From Nodularia sphaerocarpa UHCC 0038 (lineage in GTDB: Bacteria > Cyanobacteriota > Cyanobacteriia > Cyanobacteriales > Nostocaceae), in assembly GCF_022376295.1 (NCBI RefSeq), contig NZ_CP060140.1:624356-688355 (forward strand): a stretch of DNA of 64,000 bases. The letters are read 5' to 3'. The translations under genes were made by a program, and so were the position numbers. Below are positions 8,273 through 17,955 of this stretch, piece after piece. The stretch's first letter is position 1. Every line of letters begins with the position of its first letter. The notes beneath the pieces are model-generated. The model was not told the DNA's origin. It ran no database searches and saw only the letters and a list, made by a program, of their open reading frames with translations.

Positions 8273-10063
8273 CTAAATTCCAGATTGTACACGCCATAAA
8301 CTTGCATACATCCCATCAAGCTCTAGTAAGTCTTCATGCTGACCCTGTTCCAGAATTTGACCATCGTGCATCACATAAATACAATGACTATGGCGAATTG
8401 TGGAAAGACGATGTGCGATCGCGATCGTAGTCCGATTCACAGTAATCTTATCTAAAGAGCGTTGAATTGCCGCTTCCGTCTCATTATCTACCGCAGATGT
8501 CGCCTCATCCAAAATTAAAATTGGTGGATTTTTTACCACGGCTCTAGCTATAGCTATCCGTTGGCGTTGTCCCCCAGATAACTTTTGTCCTCGTTCCCCA
8601 ACTATCGTCTCATAACCTTGGGATAATTGCAAAATAAAATCATGTGCCTCAGCAATTTTCGCTGCTTCAATAATTGCTGCATCAGTAGCGTCAAAAGTCC
8701 CGTAGGCAATATTTTCTGCCACTGTACCATGAAATAAAAATACATCTTGACTCACTAAACCAATGCTGCGACGCAAATCAGATAAATTAAACTTTTGAAT
8801 ATCAATGCCATCAATGGTAATTGAGCCATGAGAAACATCATAAAAGCGCAACAATAGTTTAACTAAAGTGCTTTTACCTGAACCAGTAGAACCAACAACC
8901 GCAATAGTTTTTCCCGCAGGAATATGTAAAGATAAATCTTTAATTATGGTTCCACTGTTTCCATAAGCAAAAGTAATATCTTTAAACTCAACTTCTCCCT
9001 GTACTTCCTCAACAACTAAAGGCATATCTCCCGTAATAATTTGGATGGGAGTATCTAACAAATCCATCACTCGTTTTGTGGAAGCCATCGCCCGTTGATA
9101 GCGGTCAAAGGTTTCTCCTAAAAATACCAATGGCCACAATAATCTTTGGACTAAAACTAATAAAACACTATAATTACCAATAGATATCTTACCAGAATAT
9201 GCTGCCATACCTCCCAGAAATAATAAAGCCGTAAACCCAACTAAAACCAACATTCTAATTACAGGCACAAAAGCCGCAGAAAGTTTAATTGCTTTGGCAT
9301 TACTTTTTTTATAAGCTTCGCTTTCTGTTGCTAATCTGGCACTTTCATATTTTTCGGCTGTGAAACTTTTAATTGTGGTAATACCACTAATATTATTAGC
9401 TAACCGAGAATTTAGAAAACTCACCTTTTCCCTAACATCAGCATAACGAGGTTCAAGACGCTTTTGATAGACTAATGAACCCCAGAGAATAAACGGCATT
9501 GGTAGCATTGCTGCTAAGGTGATGTTGAGAGGTAAAATGAAGAATGCACCACCGATTAAAATTATAAATGAGGTGGTGACTTGGATAATTTCATTAGCTC
9601 CCCCATTTAAAAAATCTTCCAGTTGGTTGATATCATCACCGAGAATAGACATCAAACCACCTGTACTACTATCTTCAAAATAAGCTGATTCTAATTCTTG
9701 TAAATGATCGTAGGCATCTAAGCGTAAATTATGTTGAATATTTTGGGCTAAGTTTCGCCAAAGTCTATTATAGGCATACTCAGAAAGTGATTCAAATATC
9801 CAAACAATGACGGTAATTAGTGAAAGTAGAGCAAATTGCCATAAAACTTCTGTAATTCCGAACTTGCCAATAAAAGAATCTTGCTCTTGGACTAAGATAT
9901 CTACAGCGACACCAATTAGCCAAGGTGGTGCTAAATCTAAAATTGTATTGATAATAGAATAGGTTGTGGCTTGATAAATTTGTGGGCGATATTTTTCTCC
10001 ATAGTTAAGTAACCGTTGGAGGGGAGAGCGTTTATTTATTACTGGATCAGCTTTTGAGGTCAT
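8273..10063 (-). CDS. ABC exporter half-transporter (fused membrane and ATPase domains)
   Basis: A 596-residue type IV ABC exporter. The N-terminal half (about 30-320) has six membrane helices with the YNRLWRNLAQNIQHNLRLDAYDHLQ coupling region. The C-terminal ATPase has Walker A GSTGSGKST (~389-397), Q-loop SQDVFLF, signature LSGGQRQR (~494), Walker B ILILDEATSA (~514) and H-loop IAHRLST. It probably works as a homodimer exporting lipid, peptide or siderophore; substrate cannot be inferred. It lies 278 bp downstream of the siderophore-binding lipoprotein on the same strand, so a link to siderophore traffic is possible but unproven. Confidence 0.9.
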   Translation of the reverse strand: MTSKADPVINKRSPLQRLLNYGEKYRPQIYQATTYSIINTILDLAPPWLIGVAVDILVQEQDSFIGKFGITEVLWQFALLSLITVIVWIFESLSEYAYNRLWRNLAQNIQHNLRLDAYDHLQELESAYFEDSSTGGLMSILGDDINQLEDFLNGGANEIIQVTTSFIILIGGAFFILPLNITLAAMLPMPFILWGSLVYQKRLEPRYADVREKVSFLNSRLANNISGITTIKSFTAEKYESARLATESEAYKKSNAKAIKLSAAFVPVIRMLVLVGFTALLFLGGMAAYSGKISIGNYSVLLVLVQRLLWPLVFLGETFDRYQRAMASTKRVMDLLDTPIQIITGDMPLVVEEVQGEVEFKDITFAYGNSGTIIKDLSLHIPAGKTIAVVGSTGSGKSTLVKLLLRFYDVSHGSITIDGIDIQKFNLSDLRRSIGLVSQDVFLFHGTVAENIAYGTFDATDAAIIEAAKIAEAHDFILQLSQGYETIVGERGQKLSGGQRQRIAIARAVVKNPPILILDEATSAVDNETEAAIQRSLDKITVNRTTIAIAHRLSTIRHSHCIYVMHDGQILEQGQHEDLLELDGMYASLWRVQSGI

Positions 10064-10341
10064 TGTAATCAGTAGAAATTAGAAGTATTTACAGTTTTCA
10101 CTAAATCATGGAAATGGCAATTAATGAAAACATACAAAGTTTACTATTTCTGCGTGTTTTAGTCTATCCAAATACGGCAAATTTTTATCCGAAAATGGTA
10201 AAAATGCAAATTTAACAATTCCGTATTTAGTAAGCAGAGAAATGACTATAAGTATTGTGACAATCACAAATATTGATGATAGGCGATCGCTTAAATGAAT
10301 TCATTTGTAAAAATTGATCTATACAAATACACAGAAACAAT

Positions 10342-11298
10342 TTAAGGCGTGTTGACAAGATATTTAAATAAGTCATCAATTACTGCATCAGCCGCAAGTA
10401 AATTTCCGGCTCGCCAAGTTAGATAATCTATAGAGTAAACGTGATTTTGTTGAACGGCTCGCAGATTTTTCCACAGTGGTTTTTGCTTGAGTTCTTCTAG
10501 AAATTTTTGGTCATCATCAGTTAAGGTTCCCACAAACAAAATATCACCGTCTACTTTCTCTAATTCTTCTATGGAAAAATAAATTTGTGTATAAGGTGCG
10601 ATAATATCTTGTGATTTGGGACGTTGTAATCCCGCATCTTTGAGAATAAAATCCGGGAAAGAGTTTTTACCTTCGCTGAATATTACACCAGGTGCTAAAA
10701 AGACAAGAGAAATTTCTTGATTTTGATATCGTTCACCTAAAGCTGTTTTGAGTTTTGCAATTCTTTGATTATAATGTTCCCAAGCTTGCTGTGCTTCCTC
10801 TTGTTTTCCTAAAACCTGAGTAACAAAATCAAATAAGTCTCGCCAATTTTTATCTGCTTGGAAATCAAATAATACAGTAGGCGCAATTTTTGAAAGTAAT
10901 GGATAAAATGGTCTTTCTGCATTCCAACCTATAATAATATCCGGTTTTAGCAGTAAAATTTTTTCTAGATTAGGTGAAGAAATTCCTAATGACTGAATAC
11001 CATCTACTTTACCCTCTAGATATGTATTTTCGCCGAGCAGATCAATATAGGTACTTCCCAGAGGTTTAACTCCCAGAGTCAGTACATTACCTAAAGTCGG
11101 TAAAGAAAAAGTGACAATACGCTGGGGATTTATGGGAACGCAAGTTTTACCCATTGTGTGTTTAACCATGCGGCAATCTTTACTTGCCACTTCAGTAGGA
11201 AAAACTGTGTTTTGAACTGTGTAACTGCTACAAGCTGTAATCAGTCCAAAAATTACAACCATTAATAATAAACAACGTATCCCAGAGCGTATTGTCAT
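10342..11298 (-). CDS. Iron-siderophore ABC transporter substrate-binding lipoprotein (FecB/FhuD-like)
   Basis: A 318-residue periplasmic binding protein. Residues 1-23 are a lipoprotein signal with lipobox LITAC (Cys23). The mature part shows the class III (helical-backbone) fold: PQRIVTFSLPTLGNVLTLGVKPLGSTY, SSPNLEKILLLKPDIIIGW, and the C-terminal WRAGNLLAADAVIDDLFKYL. Such proteins deliver ferric siderophores to an inner-membrane permease. It follows the TonB receptor by 40 bp on the same strand, so the two are probably cotranscribed. No permease or ATPase for it lies in the window. Confidence 0.88.
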   Translation of the reverse strand: MTIRSGIRCLLLMVVIFGLITACSSYTVQNTVFPTEVASKDCRMVKHTMGKTCVPINPQRIVTFSLPTLGNVLTLGVKPLGSTYIDLLGENTYLEGKVDGIQSLGISSPNLEKILLLKPDIIIGWNAERPFYPLLSKIAPTVLFDFQADKNWRDLFDFVTQVLGKQEEAQQAWEHYNQRIAKLKTALGERYQNQEISLVFLAPGVIFSEGKNSFPDFILKDAGLQRPKSQDIIAPYTQIYFSIEELEKVDGDILFVGTLTDDDQKFLEELKQKPLWKNLRAVQQNHVYSIDYLTWRAGNLLAADAVIDDLFKYLVNTP

Positions 11299-11338
11299 TG
11301 TTTTTTGCTAGATAAAATTCAGTCAAGAATCAACACAA

Positions 11339-13921
11339 TTAAAACTGTACTGAAACTGATCCAGTAAGTGCAAAAGGTGAACCTTGAGTAATGTTAGCCC
11401 GATTATTTGAACCGGAAGCATAACGAATATCAAAAAGGTTTTCAACACCTAATCTAAAGGTCAAGTTGTCAACTTTGTAAGCAGCACCTAAATCAACTCG
11501 CACATAACCAGGAAGCTCAAAGCTATTTTCGTTATCTCCTTTTCTTTCACCCACATGAACTAAACCTGTACCTAAACTTAATCCTCTGAGCGAACCTTCC
11601 GTAAACTCGTACTTGCCATAAAGACCTACGCTGTGTTGTGGACTATTAATTGGGCGATTTCCTTCTTGCCCAGGGACGGCACTGTTGGTAATTACTGAAT
11701 CTTGGTAGGTGTAAGCTGCAATCAAACTAAAATTATCAGTTACTTTTCCGTTAATATCTAATTCAAAGCCACGGCTACGAACATCGCCTACAAGGATACT
11801 AAAATCTGGGTTACTGGGATCAGCCTCTGCAATATTTGTTTGCTCTAAGTTAAACAGTGCAGTTGTAATAGTCAGCCTATCATTTAACAGATTTACTTTA
11901 GCACCAACTTCAGATTGAGTAGCCTTTCTAGGGTTAGGAAAATTCCCATCTGAAAGTAAACCATATTGTGGCTCTGTGGATTTACTAAAACTAGCATAAA
12001 GTGAAGCGAAATCTGACAAGCTATAAACTAAACCGATGCTAGGAGAAACAAAATTTTCTGCGCTACCAGTCACAGAATCAAATCCGCCATAGCGCAAACC
12101 AGCTAGTAACCGAAATTGCCCAAATTTTACGAAATCTTGAATGTAAACGCCCCACTCACTATCATCAAAATCAACTTTACGATTAGTAATTCCAGTGGGG
12201 ATTGGAACATCAAAAGTAGGGTTGGCAACATCAATACTGCCAAAAAAACCAGCATTCACACCATTGAATCTGGAACGATAATAATTGTACTCAACACCTG
12301 TGAGTAACTTATGTTCTGAAGCTCCAATATTGAAGTTTCCTCTAATTTCGCCTCGAATATTATATTGATTATAGTCATCAAAAATTGTGCGGTAAAAACG
12401 TGTTAAAGTGTCACCCTGAAAACCAAGTGCGACAAAAATTGGATTAGCTTCCCTTTGTGTATTAAAGTATTGACCACTCAGATTAACTGACCATTGCTCA
12501 CTAATGGGCTGATCTAAATAGGCGGCTATGCGATAATGATTGTAAATTTGGCTATTGCGAGGGTCAGTATAACTGCGGTCATAAAAAATCTGACCATCAA
12601 AGAATTTAGCTCCAGTATTAAAGTCTTTATCTTGTCGGTAATACTCCCCTTCAACTGTTAAAGAACCACCACCACCCGTTAAAAAGGTTAGTGACGGAGC
12701 AACAAAAATGCGATTATCTTCAACGTTGTCTACAAAAGAATCGGAATCTTGAAAAGCTAGATTGAGACGATAAAGTACATTCTTGTCTTGAGTTAACGGA
12801 CCTGTTAAATCAACCTCACCGCGATAAAAATTAAAGCTACCTACATCGGCTGAAAATTCATAACTAGGGGTGGCTTGGGGCTTTTTGGTAATATAGTTAA
12901 CTACTCCACCAGGCGCACCTGTTCCATAAAGTAAGGAAGACAAACCTTTCAAAATTTCCAGACGTTCAATATTAGCAAAGTCTCTGATTAAAGAACGGTA
13001 ATTATCTCGTAACCCATTGATATAAACTTGGCTACCTACATTGAAGCCACGAATTTGAAAGTCAGTGAAGAGTCCACCCTGTCCAATATCTCCTGCTGTT
13101 ACTCCACTAATATAAGGAGCTAAATCTTCTACTCGTCGGGGTGCTTTATCCTTAATGAATTCCTCTGTAATTACACCAATTGATGCAGGTGTTTCTAGTA
13201 GTGGAATATCAAGCCGACTCCCAGTACTAGCATTTGGCACACGATATCCACCTTGTTCGCCTGTGATTACCAACTCAATAATTTCATCTGGTTGTGCAAC
13301 GGGTTCTGCTGGTAGTGTCTCAGTTGTCGGTATTTGATCTGCTGGTAGCGTTTCCGGCTCCTGTGATGGTTGCTGCATAGCCGTTATCTCAGGTGTCACT
13401 CCAAAAATTAAACCCTCGTCGCTATCAAATAATTCAACCTTGGGCAAACTCGTCTCACCTGTCACTATCACCCGGATAGTATTTGCATCGATATTAGTTA
13501 CAGTCACTACCGTGATTCCATCAGCAGGATTTTCTTGACGAAACTCACTAACAAATGGCAAATTTAACTGAGTATTGGGAATATCTACAATAAAATTATT
13601 ACCTTCACTCTTACTTACAGGCTGCAACTGATCTGAACCTGTGGTTTCTAAAATTACTTCTAGTTCCTTGTCTGTTTGCCCTAGTTTTACACCCGTTACC
13701 TGAATTATCCCTTGGGCAAGCCACTGTTTAACTGTAATTGCTGGGCGCTTAACTTCGTTTAAATGAGGGATTTTTTGACTACTTTTAGCCGCAGTTGCCA
13801 CAGATGTATTTAGATCAGGATTAATACGGTCTAAACTTGTTTCCGCCCCGGCTGGCAAGGCAACTAATCCCCAGAAAGAACCAAGCATCAAGACTTTCAA
13901 CCAGCAATAATTTGACACCAC
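11339..13921 (-). CDS. TonB-dependent siderophore receptor with N-terminal AMIN domain
   Basis: An 860-residue outer-membrane receptor. A signal peptide (to about PAGAETS, residue 29) is followed by an AMIN domain (~60-175; ITVKQWLAQGIIQVTGVKL...LEVILETTG...NTQLNLP), a Pro/Thr-rich linker, the plug (~225-345; RLDIPLLETPASIGVITEEFI, FQIRGFNVGSQVYINGLRDNYRS, LLYGTGAPGGVVNYITKKP), and a 22-strand-type barrel ending in LTGSVSVQF with a terminal Phe. AMIN-TonB fusions are typical of cyanobacterial siderophore receptors; the AMIN part may bind peptidoglycan. It is flanked by the AraC regulator upstream and the binding protein downstream, all leftward. Confidence 0.95.
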   Translation of the reverse strand: MVSNYCWLKVLMLGSFWGLVALPAGAETSLDRINPDLNTSVATAAKSSQKIPHLNEVKRPAITVKQWLAQGIIQVTGVKLGQTDKELEVILETTGSDQLQPVSKSEGNNFIVDIPNTQLNLPFVSEFRQENPADGITVVTVTNIDANTIRVIVTGETSLPKVELFDSDEGLIFGVTPEITAMQQPSQEPETLPADQIPTTETLPAEPVAQPDEIIELVITGEQGGYRVPNASTGSRLDIPLLETPASIGVITEEFIKDKAPRRVEDLAPYISGVTAGDIGQGGLFTDFQIRGFNVGSQVYINGLRDNYRSLIRDFANIERLEILKGLSSLLYGTGAPGGVVNYITKKPQATPSYEFSADVGSFNFYRGEVDLTGPLTQDKNVLYRLNLAFQDSDSFVDNVEDNRIFVAPSLTFLTGGGGSLTVEGEYYRQDKDFNTGAKFFDGQIFYDRSYTDPRNSQIYNHYRIAAYLDQPISEQWSVNLSGQYFNTQREANPIFVALGFQGDTLTRFYRTIFDDYNQYNIRGEIRGNFNIGASEHKLLTGVEYNYYRSRFNGVNAGFFGSIDVANPTFDVPIPTGITNRKVDFDDSEWGVYIQDFVKFGQFRLLAGLRYGGFDSVTGSAENFVSPSIGLVYSLSDFASLYASFSKSTEPQYGLLSDGNFPNPRKATQSEVGAKVNLLNDRLTITTALFNLEQTNIAEADPSNPDFSILVGDVRSRGFELDINGKVTDNFSLIAAYTYQDSVITNSAVPGQEGNRPINSPQHSVGLYGKYEFTEGSLRGLSLGTGLVHVGERKGDNENSFELPGYVRVDLGAAYKVDNLTFRLGVENLFDIRYASGSNNRANITQGSPFALTGSVSVQF

Positions 13922-13991
13922 TGCTCACACCATTAATAAAAATGACTTTCAATAAAAATACCGTGAAAGTCTGTGTGAACCAATACTAATC

Positions 13992-14030
13992 CGATAGGTA
14001 GACGGAATATTTTCGATAGCTAAACGGAAT
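13992..14030 (-). promoter_or_regulatory. Direct repeat, candidate AraC-family operator for the TonB receptor
   Basis: CGATAGGTAGACGGAAT (13992-14008) and CGATAGCTAAACGGAAT (14014-14030) are direct repeats with 15 of 17 bases identical and a 22-bp period, two helical turns apart. They lie about 70-110 bp upstream of the receptor start and overlap the last codons of the AraC-type gene. The geometry suits an AraC-family dimer bound on one DNA face. Binding is inferred. Confidence 0.6.
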
Positions 14031-15015
14031 TTTTTTGCAGTTTTTGGTATTCCTTGGGGTTCATGCCAAACTGTTTGCGGAATGCAGCAGCAAAAGGACT
14101 GCGGCTGTTGTAACCCATTGCATGAGCAATTTCGGTAATTTTCATCTCTCCTATTTCCAGCAGTTGTCGCGCTTGTTCAAGTTTGTAATAACGCAAATAG
14201 CCAAATACTGTTGTGCCAAAACAACAACGAAAGCCCCGTTTTAAGGTGCATTCATTTAAACCAACTTGTCGCGCTAATTCGTGTAAGGAGGGTGGATTGT
14301 CCAAGCGTTGCAGGATGATTTCCCTGGCGTGGTGGATTCTATCGACTACATCTGGTTGTAAAGGCTGAATATTGGTTTTACCATCACGCATCTCTACTTC
14401 TTGTGCTAGTAGCATTCCCATCAATTCCAGCACCTTACTTTCTAGATACATCCGTTTAGCAATACTCCGATAGGGACAGTGTAAAATTTGCTGCGCCACT
14501 CTCTGCATCGGTAAAGTGGCAGTGCCACAGCGATGGTAATACTGCTCACAGGGTCGGATTAAGTGCTGCAACTGTTTTGGTAATTCTCCTTGACTATTTC
14601 CCGCAAAGGAACGCAGTAAATCAGGCTGCATTGTAAATTCAACCTCAAGAAATGGCTGTTCGTGATCACACTGAGTTTTTCTTTGAGGAGCCAAACCACT
14701 GCCTTGGAAAATATACTTTCCGCTACCTATTGATGTATATTTATCCTCATGTTCCCCTGAAAAATGAAAATGGTAATTTAGCCAAGATTCTGTTTCTGGT
14801 TCTGCAAAAATCACGCGATCGCACAACCGCAAATCACCAATAGCTAACTCCAAACCCTGACGCAGCTTGATTTCTCGCCAATATCCTTGTCCCAGTACCT
14901 TTGGGTAATCATACATCACATCTAACTGATCATCGGGATCTGGATATTGGCAACTGTTTTCTGTCTTTTGATACAACAGCTCGTCGAAGGTTTGCTGGGA
15001 GATAGTGATTGTCAT
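14020..15015 (-). CDS. AraC-family transcriptional regulator (PchR-like)
   Basis: A 331-residue regulator. The C-terminal ~100 residues hold two helix-turn-helix units: SLHELARQVGLNECTLKRGFR and ITEIAHAMGYNSRSPFAAAFRKQFG, ending GMNPKEYQKL. The N-terminal part (FHFSGEHEDKYTSIG...) is like the ligand-sensing domain of PchR, which detects ferric siderophore. Cyanobacteria often keep such a regulator beside TonB receptor genes, as here. It likely activates the receptor-binding protein operon when iron is low and siderophore present. Its stop codon lies inside the candidate operator. Confidence 0.88.
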   Translation of the reverse strand: MTITISQQTFDELLYQKTENSCQYPDPDDQLDVMYDYPKVLGQGYWREIKLRQGLELAIGDLRLCDRVIFAEPETESWLNYHFHFSGEHEDKYTSIGSGKYIFQGSGLAPQRKTQCDHEQPFLEVEFTMQPDLLRSFAGNSQGELPKQLQHLIRPCEQYYHRCGTATLPMQRVAQQILHCPYRSIAKRMYLESKVLELMGMLLAQEVEMRDGKTNIQPLQPDVVDRIHHAREIILQRLDNPPSLHELARQVGLNECTLKRGFRCCFGTTVFGYLRYYKLEQARQLLEIGEMKITEIAHAMGYNSRSPFAAAFRKQFGMNPKEYQKLQKNSV

Positions 15016-15098
15016 AGTTAATTTTACAGAGAATAAAAGTAAAATTTATATCTAACTTTACGTAATAAATTGATCAAAAATTGAGTTTTAGTTTTAAT

Positions 15099-15117
15099 TA
15101 AATGAGAATTATTTTTA
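15099..15117. promoter_or_regulatory. Weak candidate Fur box upstream of the AraC-type regulator
   Basis: TAAATGAGAATTATTTTTA is an AT-rich imperfect palindrome around GAGAATTATT, similar to Fur sites, about 85 bp upstream of the regulator's start. Iron control of the locus makes it plausible; the match is partial. Confidence 0.3.
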
Positions 15118-15245
15118 GCCTTGTTGCATATTAACAGTGTAGTGGGCAATTATTCATTCCCGGAAATAACTGATGATTTCCTGACATAGATTTTTGACCC
15201 ACTGGCAGCGATACAATAAACACAAATCCATAAAAGGCGGTCTTT

Positions 15246-15974
15246 ATGGCGACACAACTCGATAAAACCAAAGAGCTACATAATCTGGTAATCTCTTGGG
15301 AAGCGTTGCCGGATGATTTTCAACTTGAGGATGAACCAGTGGAAAATACAGGTCAGCCAATCTTGGCTGGTGCTTTGCGTGAAAGCTTAGAAATTAGCGG
15401 TTTCATCCAACCGCAGATGTTGATTGCTTCCAATTTTGGTCTTTGTGCAACTGTTAACGGACAATTGATTCTCAAAGCCCCAGATTGGCTTTATGTTCCT
15501 AGTGTTAATCAAGTTTTAAGCGATCGCAAAAGCTACACACCGAATTTACAAGGTGATGTTCCCGCAGTGGTGATGGAATTTCTATCTGATACCGAGGGGG
15601 AAGAATATTCTGTCAAGCGAACCTATCCCCCAGGAAAATGGTTTTTTTACGAGCAAATTTTGCAAGTTCCTGTTTATGTGATTTTTGACCCCAATGGCGG
15701 TTTGCTGGAATTTTATCACCTGGAAAATGGCCGCTATGAATTAAAACAACCGGATGAAAATGGTCGTCATTGGATTCCGGCGATGAACTTATTTTTGGGT
15801 ACTTGGCAAGGTATCAAAGAAGCCAGAACTGGTTATTGGTTACGCTGGTGGGATCAGGAGGATAATTTGTTACCTTGGGCTGTGGAAGTCATTGAACAAG
15901 AACGCCAGGAAAAAGAGCGACTGATGGCTTATTTGCGATCGCAAGGTATGGACCCCAATAATTTACCCATCTAA
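15246..15974 (+). CDS. Uma2 family (DUF820) PD-(D/E)XK nuclease-fold protein
   Basis: A 242-residue protein of a family greatly expanded in cyanobacteria. The core has APDWLYVPSVNQVL, the acidic DVPAVVMEFLSDT strand, a following Lys in SVKRTYPPGKWFFYEQILQVPVYVIFDP, and LEFYHLENGRYEL. The C-terminal ~30 residues are a charged helix (EVIEQERQEKERLMAYLRSQGMDP) typical of these proteins. Nuclease activity is assumed from the fold only; the biological role is unknown. Monocistronic, with its start 6 bases after a GGCGGTCTTT stretch. Confidence 0.85.
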   Translation: MATQLDKTKELHNLVISWEALPDDFQLEDEPVENTGQPILAGALRESLEISGFIQPQMLIASNFGLCATVNGQLILKAPDWLYVPSVNQVLSDRKSYTPNLQGDVPAVVMEFLSDTEGEEYSVKRTYPPGKWFFYEQILQVPVYVIFDPNGGLLEFYHLENGRYELKQPDENGRHWIPAMNLFLGTWQGIKEARTGYWLRWWDQEDNLLPWAVEVIEQERQEKERLMAYLRSQGMDPNNLPI

Positions 15975-15983
15975 GCAGTATAT

Positions 15984-16451
15984 TTACTGAGTAATTCCGC
16001 AGTATTTATTCAGGTCTTCCACTAAGGCATCTGATTTTTTGCCAGCACTTTGGGCTGATGTGAAAGATGTATCAATTTCTGTTCTTGCTTTTTGGAGTTT
16101 TTCCCTACCTGCTGCTGAGGCTTCCGCACTTTTAGCTACACTAAGCGCTTTAGATGCTGTGGCGATCGCTTGACTAACATCCTCAAATATCCTGGCAAAA
16201 CTGGTTTGAAATTCTTTGAGATTTGGATCTGTTAAATTCAGTTCTTCTAAAGATTTAGTGATTACTTGCAAATCCTTGGAGAGTTGCAAGCTAGTTACTA
16301 CCTGCTCTCCTTTATTTTGATCAATCAAAGAATTGCCGGCATTCACCACCTGAATCAGTCGCTGACATTGGGTGACTTTATCCTCACAACTACTAACCAG
16401 TAAAGCAATACTCAAACTTACAGGAACAATTACAATCAACTTACGCCACAC
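15984..16451 (-). CDS. Small periplasmic lipoprotein, unknown function
   Basis: About 155 residues. A signal with lipobox (VWRKLIVIVPVSLSIALLVSSC) precedes CEDKVTQCQRLIQVVNAGNSLID. The rest is helical, Ala/Ser/Lys-rich (SQAIATASKALSVAKSAEASAAGREKLQKARTEI is coiled-coil-like) and ends with a Cys in KYCGITQ. I chose the GTG at 16451, preceded by GAGG at good distance, over a TTG further upstream (16481) because it gives a standard signal peptide. I do not recognise a named family. It follows the ECF ATPase gene on the same strand by 76 bp and may be its last cistron or independent. Confidence 0.65.
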   Translation of the reverse strand: MWRKLIVIVPVSLSIALLVSSCEDKVTQCQRLIQVVNAGNSLIDQNKGEQVVTSLQLSKDLQVITKSLEELNLTDPNLKEFQTSFARIFEDVSQAIATASKALSVAKSAEASAAGREKLQKARTEIDTSFTSAQSAGKKSDALVEDLNKYCGITQ

Positions 16452-16527
16452 ACACAATACCTCATCACCAGTCAAACCCAAACAATCTTAGCGAATAATT
16501 TTGTGATTTCGCAGTGTAAAAAGTAGT

Positions 16528-17292
16528 TTACCAATCGACTGGCAAACCCAACTGGTTTAAAGAATCTTTCTCTTGCAAAAGTGCTTGAATCTCACTGTCT
16601 ATTTGAATGCGTCCACCAGATAGCACCAAAGCACGTTGAGTCACTTTCCCCAACCAATGTAATTCATGAGAGGCAATTAACATTACCTGTACTGGCAACT
16701 TTAACAATACTTGCGCTAAATGCCTCCGCCATCCGGGATCAAGTCCGGTAGTTGGTTCATCTAAAATCAGAATAGTCGGCTCTAGGGCTAAAATCGCCGC
16801 TAAAGCAGCCAGTCGTCTTTGTCCTCCCGAAAGTTCGTGAGCAGAACGGTTAGCGTAGGCTTCTAGACCAAAATCTGTTAATAATTGCCTAGCTCGATCA
16901 ATGGCTACGGCTGGCGGAACACCGTAATTGCGCGGACCAAAGGTAATATCTTCTAAGATAGTAGGCATAAATAGTTGGTCATTGGCATCTTGAAAGCCAA
17001 AACCGATGTAACGCCGCACTTGGGGGAGAGTTTTCGGTTCTATCGGGATACCATTAATTAAAATTTTTCCCGAAGTTGGTTGTTTTAAGCCCATCAGGTT
17101 TTCTAATAAGGTGCTTTTACCAGAACCAGTTGCACCAATCAAGGCTACTCTATCACCTGCATTCAAATTGAAAGAAACTTCTTGCAATACTGGCTCCTGG
17201 TTACTGTAGGCATATACCAGATTTTGCACCGAAATCACTGTGGGGTGGGGGTGATCTGTGGAAAGTTGGGGATCAAAAGTCAAAGATTTCAA
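16528..17292 (-). CDS. ECF transporter ATPase subunit, Ni/Co uptake (CbiO/NikO family)
   Basis: A 254-residue ABC ATPase: Walker A IGATGSGKSTLLE, Q-loop FGFQDANDQLFMPTILEDI, signature HELSGGQRRL, Walker B PTILILDEPTTGLDPG, H-loop IASHELHWL. The DANDQLF Q-loop segment is characteristic of energy-coupling-factor ATPases. It is the third gene of a compact operon (M-PDGLE, Q, O; 9-bp gap to the Q gene) importing a divalent transition metal. Nickel is more likely than cobalt because the substrate subunit is a PDGLE fusion. Confidence 0.88.
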   Translation of the reverse strand: MKSLTFDPQLSTDHPHPTVISVQNLVYAYSNQEPVLQEVSFNLNAGDRVALIGATGSGKSTLLENLMGLKQPTSGKILINGIPIEPKTLPQVRRYIGFGFQDANDQLFMPTILEDITFGPRNYGVPPAVAIDRARQLLTDFGLEAYANRSAHELSGGQRRLAALAAILALEPTILILDEPTTGLDPGWRRHLAQVLLKLPVQVMLIASHELHWLGKVTQRALVLSGGRIQIDSEIQALLQEKDSLNQLGLPVDW

Positions 17293-17301
17293 GATACCTG
17301 C

Positions 17302-17955
17302 CTAAATTTTGTAAGAAGTTATGGTTAAGCAAGCAGCGATCGCCCAAGCTACTAGCAGGAGAAAACGCTCCTTTGGTCTAAATGTTGCATCTACAGGTAA
17401 CTGCCCATTGTAACCACGAATTACCATTGCCGCATAAACACGCTCTGCCCGATCTAAACTGCGGAGATATAAAGCTCCAATCATCGCCGCACTTGTGTAG
17501 CGCAACCATCCCACCGCACCATTTAAACCCCGCAATTGAGCGCTGCGCTGCATCCGTGTGACTTCATCGAGCAAAATTTCTAGATACTGCCCAGCTAATA
17601 ATAAATTAGCCTTGATCGGTGCGGGGACTGGTAAACTTTTCAAGGCAATACCAAAACTATGGGGAGGCAAAGTTAACAAAAAACTATTCATGGTAACCAG
17701 ACAAACCAGGGAACGCACCAATAAAAAACTCGCTCGTTCCCATCCCAAGGGTAATGCCATGATTGAGAGGAAAATTAACTCAGTCCCAATGAGTCCGCCT
17801 AACTGGGGAATGGGTACGCGCAAAGATGCTGCCCAAACCAGAGCGATCGCCCCATATATCCCCAAGCAAAGCCAAGCATCAGACTGTAGTAAAGCCGCCC
17901 CCACCACAATGACTAAAGACAAATGCAAACGTAACGGTAAAGTTAGTTTAAGCAT
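17302..17955 (-). CDS. ECF transporter transmembrane subunit (CbiQ/NikQ family)
   Basis: A 217-residue membrane T-component. It has several membrane segments and the EcfT coupling motif in EVTRMQRSAQLRGLNG (ARG-type signature), then RVYAAMVIRGYNG, the second ARG motif that docks on the ATPase. It overlaps the upstream substrate-subunit gene by 8 bases, implying translational coupling. Confidence 0.87.
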   Translation of the reverse strand: MLKLTLPLRLHLSLVIVVGAALLQSDAWLCLGIYGAIALVWAASLRVPIPQLGGLIGTELIFLSIMALPLGWERASFLLVRSLVCLVTMNSFLLTLPPHSFGIALKSLPVPAPIKANLLLAGQYLEILLDEVTRMQRSAQLRGLNGAVGWLRYTSAAMIGALYLRSLDRAERVYAAMVIRGYNGQLPVDATFRPKERFLLLVAWAIAACLTITSYKI

